Below, piece after piece: positions 16,272-23,542 of a DNA stretch of 64,000 nt; position 1 is the first letter of the stretch; every line of letters begins with the position of its first letter. This DNA comes from Maritalea myrionectae DSM 19524 (lineage in GTDB: Bacteria > Pseudomonadota > Alphaproteobacteria > Rhizobiales > Devosiaceae). The notes under the pieces were generated by a model. That model was not told the origin of the DNA. It saw nothing but the letters and a program-made list of their open reading frames with translations, and did not search any database. The stretch lies in assembly GCF_000423365.1 (NCBI RefSeq), contig NZ_AUHV01000002.1, forward strand, positions 915,270 through 979,269, written 5' to 3'. The position numbers and the translations under genes are program-made.

Positions 16272-17803
16272 CGAGCTGCCCCTTCTTTTTGCTTTTGTTG
16301 GTCTTTTGCCGCTGCAGCGCCAGATACTTGCTCTAAGATCAAGTCCACATCGACATGTTCATTTTTGTGCTCACCGACAATGGTGAATTCAGCCATCACC
16401 AAAATACGGTCTGCAATTTCCAAAGCCTCATCCAATTCCGCCACCAGCACGATGGTAGCCCGATCTTTGGCTGTTTCGCGCAATTTGGTGCCAATATCGC
16501 GACGCGCAGCGATATCCACCCCTTGGAAGGGCTCATCCAAAATCAGCACGTCGCATTCGTGAGAGAGCCAACGGCCCACCATGACTTTTTGCTGGTTGCC
16601 GCCAGAAAGCGTGCCAATTTCATCATTGGCCCCCTGGCAGACGATGCCCAGCTTGTCGATGGCGGCATTGGTTATTTTGTATTCGGCATTTCGGCGCACA
16701 AAACCGAAGGAAGACAGGCTGGACAAGAACGGCAAGGTAATGTTGCGGTTAATATCGAAATCCTGAACCACACCGTTTGTGCCACGGTCTTTTGCGCACA
16801 AAAACACGCCTTGATTGATGGCATCGCGTGCGGAGTTTGGCGCATAGGGCTTGCCGTTAAGTTGCACTTTGCCGCCAGCCGCAGCCATTTGACCAAATAG
16901 AACTTCAGAAAGCTGGGTTTTGCCCACGCCAACCAACCCGGTGATCGCGATCACTTCATTGCGGTGGGCTGTTAGATTAATCGGCTGGCTTTCAGGTTTG
17001 AGTTTCACATCGGTGAGCTCCAGCACTTTTTCGCCAGGCGCTTGTACGGTGATGTTCACATCGGTCATGGTGTGCCCGAGCATGTCATTCACGGCGCCCT
17101 CATAATCCAGCGGCGCTGTTTCGTATTTGCCAACAATAGTGCCATCTCGCATGGAGACAATTCTGTCGGCCACGCGACGGATATCTGACATGCGGTGGGA
17201 AATATAAAGAATCGCAACGCCGCTCTCACGTAGTTTTTCCACCAACCTGAACAGGCGCTCAGCTTCGGCTGCGGAAAGGGAGGAGGTCGGCTCATCCAAA
17301 ATCATCATTTTGGGCGAATGGGCCATGGCCCGTGCAATCGCGACCAATTGGCGATCAGCGAGCGTGAGGTCGCTGACCATTGAATTCATATCAAAGTTCA
17401 AGTCGAGTTTGGCGGCAATTTCCTCAGCGGATTTGCGAATCCGTCTTGGATTGAGCAATGGCGCGCTCTTTGGGTTGGCCAACCAGTCCAACATCAAGTT
17501 GGACGCCACATCCAAGTCTGGCACCACCCCATCATTGATGTTTTGGTGCACAGTGACGATGCCTGCTTGCAGCGCCGCTGACGGCGTGTTGGGCGCAAAT
17601 GGCTCGTCGTTGAGAAACACTTCACCTGCGTCCGCTTCATATAGGCCACAGATTATTTTCACCAGCGTAGACTTGCCCGCCCCGTTGGCGCCCATCAAAA
17701 CGGTCACCTTGCCCGCAGGGATATCAAGATCCACGCCGCGCAACACACGGTTGGCGGCAAATCTCTTTTCTAGCCCACGAATTTTAATGGGTATTCCAGC
17801 CAT
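16268..17803 (-). CDS. Ribose-type sugar ABC transporter ATP-binding protein (double ATPase)
   Basis: The 511-residue protein contains two fused ABC domains as in RbsA/MglA. Domain 1 has the Walker A motif GANGAGKST and MILDEPTSSLS. Domain 2 has a degenerate Walker A (GLVGVGKTQ), the signature LSGGNQQKVMVGRW and VLILDEPFQGVD. The start at 17803 is fixed by GGAGGAG just upstream; the frame extends 14 codons further but runs into the operator palindrome. It is the first gene of the leftward importer operon, divergent from mtnK. Confidence 0.92.
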   Translation of the reverse strand: MAGIPIKIRGLEKRFAANRVLRGVDLDIPAGKVTVLMGANGAGKSTLVKIICGLYEADAGEVFLNDEPFAPNTPSAALQAGIVTVHQNINDGVVPDLDVASNLMLDWLANPKSAPLLNPRRIRKSAEEIAAKLDLNFDMNSMVSDLTLADRQLVAIARAMAHSPKMMILDEPTSSLSAAEAERLFRLVEKLRESGVAILYISHRMSDIRRVADRIVSMRDGTIVGKYETAPLDYEGAVNDMLGHTMTDVNITVQAPGEKVLELTDVKLKPESQPINLTAHRNEVIAITGLVGVGKTQLSEVLFGQMAAAGGKVQLNGKPYAPNSARDAINQGVFLCAKDRGTNGVVQDFDINRNITLPFLSSLSSFGFVRRNAEYKITNAAIDKLGIVCQGANDEIGTLSGGNQQKVMVGRWLSHECDVLILDEPFQGVDIAARRDIGTKLRETAKDRATIVLVAELDEALEIADRILVMAEFTIVGEHKNEHVDVDLILEQVSGAAAAKDQQKQKEGAAR

Positions 17804-17841
17804 AGTCTCCTCCGATGAAGTCACGTTAAATGCATCTGACA

Positions 17842-17869
17842 TCAAATGTCAAACGTTATTGACATTTGA
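17842..17869. promoter_or_regulatory. Perfect palindromic operator between the importer operon and mtnK
   Basis: Arms TCAAATGTCAA (17842-17852) and TTGACATTTGA (17859-17869) are perfect inverted repeats with a 6-bp spacer, ACGTTA. The element (T/G)ACATTTG(A/T)CA is shared with the palindrome in front of the SorC-type regulator gene. It lies 38 bp upstream of the importer ATPase start and 107 bp upstream of mtnK, so it can control both divergent units. Confidence 0.7.
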
Positions 17870-17975
17870 CATTTAAATTGCAAATCATGGGTCAATATGT
17901 GTTTGGCGTTTGCGCTTTTGCATGTCACCCTAACCCTTGAATTTGTTAGCGTGACGAGCGCTTTGGGAGGATATT

Positions 17976-19244
17976 GTGAGCAATCCATATGAACCATTAA
18001 ATGTAGACACAATTGGCGAAAAACTTGGCCATTTGGAGATTTTACAGGAAAAAGTAGGCCCCGATTCCAGCACGTGGACAGCCCAAGAAGTCGGCGATGG
18101 AAACTTAAACCTTGTGTTTATTGTCACCGGCCCGAGCGGACAAGCAATTGTGAAGCAGGCGCTGCCTTATGTGCGCCTTGTGGGCGACAGTTGGCCCCTG
18201 CCGCTAAAGCGTGCCTTTTTTGAATATCACGCGCTGACACGGCAGGCAAAATATGCGCCAGAGGATGTGCCGGAGGTTTATCACTTCGACGAATCGCAGG
18301 CGCTTATTGTGATGCAGTTCATGTCACCGCATGTCATTTTGCGCAACAGCCTGAAAGATGGTGTGCAGCATAAAAATTTGGCTGAGGTGGCTGGCAAATT
18401 TTGTGCCCGTACTTTGTTCCGCGGCTCAGACCTTTCAATGGACACAAAGCAGCGTAAAAAGGATTTGGCACTTTTCGCGGACAATATTGAGCTTTGTGAC
18501 ATTACCGAAAATCTGGTGTTCACTGACCCTTATTATGATGCGGAGATGAATCGCCACACCAGCCCGCAATTAGACGGCCTCGTGGCCAGCCTGCGCGCGG
18601 ATATCGACCTTAAAGTCGCCGCACAGCATCTAAAGGCCAAGTTCTGTAACAATGCAGAGACTTTGTTGCACGGCGATTTGCACACCGGCTCCATCATGGT
18701 GACTGAAACGGACACGGTTGTGATTGACCCTGAATTTGCCACCTATGGTCCCATCGGGTTCGACATTGGCATGTTGTTGGGCAATTTCTATATGGCGTTT
18801 TTTGCGCAAGATGGCCACGAATCTGAAAAAGGCGCGCGCGACGATTATGCCCAATGGATTTTGGACGTGACGTGCGACATCTGGCACCATTTTGAAGAAG
18901 AGTTCAGCCATTTGTGGCGTACGGAACGCAACGGCATTTTGTATGACCAGCGGCTTTACGAAGACCAAAATCAAAACCTTGCGTCAGAACAAGCGCTGGC
19001 CGATCGGTTGAACGACATATGGACAGACTTGCTTGGCTTTGCTGGTGTTGAAATGCACCGCCGCATTCTGGGTCTGGCTCACATTATGGAGCTCGACAGC
19101 ATCGAAGATGATGATCAACGCGCCGCCTGTGAAGCGCGGGCATTGCATTTTGGCCGCCAGCTTGTGATTTCACGCGCTGCATATAAATCCCCCCACCAAA
19201 TCGCCGAGCTTGCGCGCACGGTTAGAAAGGACAATTTCCTATGA
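17976..19244 (+). CDS. mtnK: S-methyl-5-thioribose kinase
   Basis: MtnK phosphorylates 5-methylthioribose, and in some organisms 5-deoxyribose, at C1 using ATP. The 422-residue protein has the aminoglycoside-kinase-like fold. [10 protein letters not shown] forms the nucleotide loop, the catalytic motif is [13 protein letters not shown] and the metal motif is [19 protein letters not shown], both diagnostic for MtnK. Translation starts at GTG 17976 with GGGAGGA upstream. The stop overlaps the mtnA start, so both are co-translated. No mtnB, mtnC or mtnD genes of the classical methionine salvage pathway are in the window, which points to another fate for the product. Confidence 0.93.
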   Translation: MSNPYEPLNVDTIGEKLGHLEILQEKVGPDSSTWTAQEVGDGNLNLVFIVTGPSGQAIVKQALPYVRLVGDSWPLPLKRAFFEYHALTRQAKYAPEDVPEVYHFDESQALIVMQFMSPHVILRNSLKDGVQHKNLAEVAGKFCARTLFRGSDLSMDTKQRKKDLALFADNIELCDITENLVFTDPYYDAEMNRHTSPQLDGLVASLRADIDLKVAAQHLKAKFCNNAETLLHGDLHTGSIMVTETDTVVIDPEFATYGPIGFDIGMLLGNFYMAFFAQDGHESEKGARDDYAQWILDVTCDIWHHFEEEFSHLWRTERNGILYDQRLYEDQNQNLASEQALADRLNDIWTDLLGFAGVEMHRRILGLAHIMELDSIEDDDQRAACEARALHFGRQLVISRAAYKSPHQIAELARTVRKDNFL

Positions 19245-20335
19245 AAATAGATGGCACCCATTATCGCTCGATTTGGCTTGGGGACGATCAAAAAACCGTC
19301 AAAATAATTGAGCAGCGCCTGCTGCCGCATGAGCTGAAGGTCGTTGACCTGAAGTCGCGGGAAGACGCGGCCATTGCGATTAAGGATATGTGGGTGCGCG
19401 GTGCGCCGCTGATCGGCGCCACCGCGGCGTACGGCATGGCTTTGGCTATGGCCGACGATCCATCGGATGCCAATTTGGAAAAATCGTGGGAGATTTTGCA
19501 CGAGACACGCCCCACCGCCATCAATCTACGTTGGGCTTTGAACCGCGCCAAAGCGCATCTTGGTGCCATGGCACCGGAAGAACGCGCGGCAGCGGCTTAC
19601 AAACTGGCAGCCGAAATTTGCGATGAAGATGTAGAGATCAATCGCTCCATTGGCGAAAACGGCCTCAAACTCATTGAAGAGATTGCGGCCAAAAAAGCGC
19701 CGGGCGAAACGATCAATATTTTAACTCATTGCAATGCGGGGTGGCTCGCCACTGTGGACTGGGGCACCGCCACCTCGCCCATCTATCATGCGGTGGAAAA
19801 AGGCTTGAAGGTTCATGTGTGGGTGGATGAAACCCGGCCCCGCAACCAGGGCGCACAATTGACCAGCTGGGAAATGGCCAGCCATGGCGTGCCGCACACG
19901 TTGATCGTGGACAATGCGGGCGGCCATTTGATGCAGCATGGGCAAGTGGACATGGTGATTGTGGGGACAGACCGCACCACCGCCCAAGGCGATGTGTGCA
20001 ACAAGATCGGCACCTATTTGAAGGCGTTGGCCGCCAAGGACAATAATGTGCCTTTCTATGTGGCGCTGCCCTCACCCACCATCGATTGGACCGTGAACGA
20101 TGGCGTGAAGGAAATTCCAATTGAAGAACGCGATGGCCGCGAAGTGACCCATGTTTATGGCAAGCTGGAAAATGGCGAGCGTGATTGGGTGCAAATTTCA
20201 CCTGACGCCACCCCAGGTGGCAACCCCGCATTTGACGTGACACCATCGCGCCTGATCACTGGTCTGATCACAGAGCGTGGCATTTGCGATGCTTCGAGTG
20301 AAAGCTTGAAAAAACTATTCCCTGAGCAGGAATAA
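19241..20335 (+). CDS. mtnA: S-methyl-5-thioribose-1-phosphate isomerase
   Basis: MtnA converts methylthioribose-1-phosphate to methylthioribulose-1-phosphate, and also accepts the 5-deoxy analogue in the DHAP shunt. The 364-residue protein shows the eIF2B-alpha-like fold with the catalytic cysteine in [11 protein letters not shown] (C164) and aspartate in [19 protein letters not shown] (D244). [15 protein letters not shown] is the usual substrate loop. It follows mtnK with a 4-bp overlap and is ended by a strong terminator. The product would be the substrate for the aldolase at 21445 and possibly the RuBisCO-like protein. Confidence 0.94.
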   Translation: MKIDGTHYRSIWLGDDQKTVKIIEQRLLPHELKVVDLKSREDAAIAIKDMWVRGAPLIGATAAYGMALAMADDPSDANLEKSWEILHETRPTAINLRWALNRAKAHLGAMAPEERAAAAYKLAAEICDEDVEINRSIGENGLKLIEEIAAKKAPGETINILTHCNAGWLATVDWGTATSPIYHAVEKGLKVHVWVDETRPRNQGAQLTSWEMASHGVPHTLIVDNAGGHLMQHGQVDMVIVGTDRTTAQGDVCNKIGTYLKALAAKDNNVPFYVALPSPTIDWTVNDGVKEIPIEERDGREVTHVYGKLENGERDWVQISPDATPGGNPAFDVTPSRLITGLITERGICDASSESLKKLFPEQE

Positions 20336-20341
20336 TGTGGG

Positions 20342-20377
20342 AAGGGGGCGCAACATGGTTTGCGCCCTTTTCTTTTT
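20342..20377 (+). terminator. Intrinsic terminator of mtnK-mtnA
   Basis: Stem GGGCGCAA (20346-20353) pairs with TTGCGCCC (20360-20367), followed by TTTTCTTTTT. It lies directly after the mtnA stop and before the convergent SorC-type regulator gene. Confidence 0.85.
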
Positions 20378-20382
20378 AACGT

Positions 20383-21360
20383 CTAATCTAAAGCGAGAAT
20401 AAGTTCAGCTGTTTCCGCATCGGTCACCAAATGGGTCGCATAGCCGCCATTCATCACCGCCGCCATCGCTTTGGCCTTATCTTCGCCGACGGAAACCAAA
20501 AGTCCCATTTCGAGATCTGTTAGCTTGTCCAGTTCAACGCCAATCATGCGTTCATCAAGCGGCCCTTTGACAGGTTTACCGACCTTGTCGACAAAACGAC
20601 CACACAAGACCCCACTGGCGCCATTTTCCACATAGGTTTTCAAATCGTCTTCGCTGGCAATGCCGCTCATCACGACGTGGGAATTGGCGCACACAGACCC
20701 TGCGGCAAACACAGCCTTGTTGCATTGATCCAACGCGGCCAACTGATTTTTAATGATCGGCTCCGCCCGCAATTGCCGGGCCAAATCAATGTTGGTGACA
20801 ATGGCCGGCGCATGCAAATTGATGCAGGCCGCGCCGAGGCCCTGTGCCAAATGGGCGGAACAGATTTCGGCAGTGAAGCCATAGGGCGTTGCCATCGAAC
20901 CGACGAGCTGCGCCACTTCCACATCAGGAATGGTCACATTGGCAGAGGACACCAAAAGTTCTGCCATTTCATATATGGTTTGCCCCCAAGCGACCCCCAG
21001 CTTATCGCCGGGCGCCACCAAATCCGGCAACCATTCGGCCGCGCCGCGCGCGGCCCGTGTGAGCCGCGATTGAATATCGCCCAACCCGTTGGGCACGATA
21101 AAGGCGGCTTTCAGGCCAAACTTTTCGCGCAATTGGTGCGAAAGCTTATGGCCCATAAATACGTCAGGCGCCATGGTGACGCGGATATAGTTCCGCTCAC
21201 GCGCTTCCTGCAAATAATTAACGACAGTGGCGCGAGACACCGCCAAGCGATCGGCAATTTCGTTTTGGTTTAGCCCGTCATGGTAATAAAGCCACGCCGC
21301 TTCCACCACGATTTCGTCACCACTCACCTGTCCTGAGGCGCGTCTTTTGCCGTATGCCAT
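20383..21360 (-). CDS. SorC/DeoR-type sugar-responsive transcriptional regulator
   Basis: The 325-residue protein has an N-terminal helix-turn-helix (residues about 15-55: NQNEIADRLAVSRATVVNYL) and a SorC-type sugar-phosphate-binding domain. That domain starts near GLKAAFIVPNG and includes GVAWGQTIYEMAE and CGRFVDKVGKPV. Regulators of this family usually bind a phosphorylated sugar as effector and form tetramers on palindromic DNA. It is divergent from the aldolase/dehydrogenase gene, with a 31-bp palindrome 19 bp from its own start. Related palindromes before the importer and the transketolase suggest it controls the whole locus. Confidence 0.9.
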   Translation of the reverse strand: MAYGKRRASGQVSGDEIVVEAAWLYYHDGLNQNEIADRLAVSRATVVNYLQEARERNYIRVTMAPDVFMGHKLSHQLREKFGLKAAFIVPNGLGDIQSRLTRAARGAAEWLPDLVAPGDKLGVAWGQTIYEMAELLVSSANVTIPDVEVAQLVGSMATPYGFTAEICSAHLAQGLGAACINLHAPAIVTNIDLARQLRAEPIIKNQLAALDQCNKAVFAAGSVCANSHVVMSGIASEDDLKTYVENGASGVLCGRFVDKVGKPVKGPLDERMIGVELDKLTDLEMGLLVSVGEDKAKAMAAVMNGGYATHLVTDAETAELILALD

Positions 21361-21378
21361 AAAATCCCTCTTTTTTCT

Positions 21379-21409
21379 ATTTGACAGATGTTACTAACAT
21401 TTGTCAAAT
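21379..21409. promoter_or_regulatory. Near-perfect 31-bp palindromic operator
   Basis: The half-site ATTTGACA-G-ATGTTA is followed by a central C and then TAACAT-T-TGTCAAAT; there is one mismatched pair (21387/21401). It sits between the divergent SorC-type regulator gene and the aldolase/dehydrogenase gene. A TTGACA-like -35 is embedded, so bound regulator would block RNA polymerase. This is the strongest of three related sites in the locus. Confidence 0.75.
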
Positions 21410-21444
21410 TACAGAAAATTTCCCCTAACTGGACGGACAGCTTC

Positions 21445-23484
21445 GTGGTAAAAAATCTCTGGAACGACAAAGACGCTCAACATTTTCTTGATAATGCTGG
21501 CCCAGAGGAAGCAGATCGTCAACTGGCATTGAGGGTTTATACATCCCGTATCATTGGTCAAGACCCTGATATGGTGATGCATGGAGGTGGCAACACTTCT
21601 GTGAAGGTGAAACGCGCGGATATTTTCGGCAATGAAATAGATGTGCTTCACGTAAAAGGCAGCGGTTGGGACCTTGAAACCATCGAAGCGGCGGGCCTGC
21701 CCGGTGTGCACATCACACCGCTTGAAAAGCTACGCCAGCTCCCAGCGTTATCCGACGAAGACATGGTGAATTTGCAGCGCTCCAACCTGCTCGACAGTAC
21801 GTCGCCGAACCCTTCAGTTGAAACCTTGCTGCATGCATATATCCCCCACAAATTCGTCGATCACACCCACGCCACGGCCATGCTGGCTTTGGCCAACATG
21901 CCGAATGTGGAAGAGGTGATCAAAGAGATCTTTGGCGATAAGGTGGCTCTGGTGCCCTATATTATGCCTGGCTTTGAACTGGCCAAGGTGGCGGCCGATA
22001 TCTTTGATCAGAACCCTGATGTTGAAGGGCTGCATCTGATCAATCACGGTCATTTCACGTTCGGCCCTGACGCCAAATCATCCTACGAATTGATGGTTGA
22101 GCATGTGAGTGCGGTTCAAGACTGGTTTGAGCGCCGCGCTGAAGCGCAGCCCCCTGTGCGCGGGTCAATGCTCAGTGCCAAAAGCATCTTGCCGAAAATT
22201 CGTGCCAGCCTTGCCCGTGCCATGAAGACACATACGGGCAATCAGGACCAAGCCGCACCATTTTTGGATTTGCGTGCCAATGACCAGATTTTGCGCTTTC
22301 TCACCCGCGATGATTTGGGTGATCTGGCCAAGCGCGGTGTAGCCACACCAGACCATGTGATCCGTACCAAAGGGTTTCCTACCATTATCGCCAGCGACGA
22401 TCAGCAAACAATTGATGCGGCCATTGATGCATTTGTCGAGAATTACAAAGCCTATTTCGCGCGGCAGGACGCACGAGTGAGCGATCAAAAAACCATGTTG
22501 GTGCCCACCCCAAATCTATTTTGGGTGCCCGGTCTCGGTTTGATCGGGGTTGGCGGCAATGCTGCCGCTGCTCGCATTGCAGCAGATCTCGGCACGCAAA
22601 CGATTCAGGTGATGGAATGGGCCGAGGCCAATGGTGGCTTTTACCCGATCAAGGAAGATGACCTTTTTGATATGGAATATTGGTCATTGGAACAGGCCAA
22701 GTTGGGCAAAGCCAAACCAAAGCCATTGCAAGGCAAAGCCGTGTTGGTGACGGGCGGTGCCGGTGCAATCGGACTGGCCACAGCAAAAGCATTCAAAGAT
22801 CAGGGCGCCAACATTTTCGTGGTCGACCGGGATCAGGATGCGTTGATCGGAGCTATTGGCAATTTGGGCATGGATCATGATGGCGCCGTGATCGATCTTT
22901 GCAGCACGGAAGGGCCACAACATGCCATTGATGCCATCGTTCGACGGTTCGGCGGCATTGACATTTTGGTCACCAATGCAGGCGCGGCGTGGTCAAAATC
23001 CATGCTCGATATAGATCAAGATACATTGCGCAATAGCTTTGAGCTCAATTTCTTCTCGCACCAAAAAATTGCGCAAGCTGCAGCAAAGGTGATGCATACC
23101 CAAGGCACGGGCGGCGATATTCTCTTCAATGTATCCAAGCAAGCGGTCAATCCAGGCAAAGATTTTGGCGCTTATGGATTACCCAAGGCCGCGACATTTT
23201 TCTTGGTCAAGCAATTTGCCCTCGAGCTCGGGGAAATGGGCATCCGTGTCAATGGCGTTAATGCCGATCGCATTCGCTCTGGTTTGTTGACTGACGAATT
23301 CATCGAAAGCCGCTCTAAATCTCGCAACATCAGTGCCGAAAATTATATGGCTGGTAATTTGCTCAAGCGGGAGGTCGAGGCCCACCACGTTGCGGACGCA
23401 TTTGTGGCACTTGCGCTCGCGGCCCGCACAACGGCGCATATAATGACCGTAGACGGCGGCAACATTGAAGCCAGCTTACGCTAA
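21445..23484 (+). CDS. Bifunctional class II aldolase / short-chain dehydrogenase
   Basis: About 679 residues in two domains. The N-terminal class II aldolase (to about residue 400) has HGGGNTSVKVK, VDHTHATAM and HLINHGHFTFG, whose histidines bind the metal. The C-terminal short-chain dehydrogenase has TGGAGAIGLA for NAD(P) and the SxnYxxxK catalytic set (FNVSKQ, YGLPKAA). The architecture is that of rhizobial RhaD (rhamnulose-1-phosphate aldolase/lactaldehyde dehydrogenase). Next to mtnK/mtnA it likely splits methylthioribulose- or deoxyribulose-1-phosphate into DHAP and an aldehyde, which the second domain oxidises or reduces. The GTG at 21445 is preferred because the upstream ATG at 21388 lies inside the operator. 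Confidence 0.87.
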   Translation: MVKNLWNDKDAQHFLDNAGPEEADRQLALRVYTSRIIGQDPDMVMHGGGNTSVKVKRADIFGNEIDVLHVKGSGWDLETIEAAGLPGVHITPLEKLRQLPALSDEDMVNLQRSNLLDSTSPNPSVETLLHAYIPHKFVDHTHATAMLALANMPNVEEVIKEIFGDKVALVPYIMPGFELAKVAADIFDQNPDVEGLHLINHGHFTFGPDAKSSYELMVEHVSAVQDWFERRAEAQPPVRGSMLSAKSILPKIRASLARAMKTHTGNQDQAAPFLDLRANDQILRFLTRDDLGDLAKRGVATPDHVIRTKGFPTIIASDDQQTIDAAIDAFVENYKAYFARQDARVSDQKTMLVPTPNLFWVPGLGLIGVGGNAAAARIAADLGTQTIQVMEWAEANGGFYPIKEDDLFDMEYWSLEQAKLGKAKPKPLQGKAVLVTGGAGAIGLATAKAFKDQGANIFVVDRDQDALIGAIGNLGMDHDGAVIDLCSTEGPQHAIDAIVRRFGGIDILVTNAGAAWSKSMLDIDQDTLRNSFELNFFSHQKIAQAAAKVMHTQGTGGDILFNVSKQAVNPGKDFGAYGLPKAATFFLVKQFALELGEMGIRVNGVNADRIRSGLLTDEFIESRSKSRNISAENYMAGNLLKREVEAHHVADAFVALALAARTTAHIMTVDGGNIEASLR

Positions 23485-23494
23485 CCAAACTTGT

Positions 23495-23523
23495 CGGCAC
23501 GTGAACTGGCTAGTCACGTGCCG
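23495..23523. terminator. Hairpin between convergent genes
   Basis: Perfect 10-bp arms CGGCACGTGA and TCACGTGCCG with a 9-base loop, 10 bp after the aldolase/dehydrogenase stop. There is no T-tract, so it may act as a transcript 3'-end stabiliser or a weak terminator. Confidence 0.55.
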
Positions 23524-23542
23524 CTCCCCAGCGCGCAATCGG

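Noticed and set aside
17976-20335. Complete methionine salvage pathway
   Set aside because: Only mtnK and mtnA are present; mtnB, mtnC, mtnD and a transaminase are not in the window.
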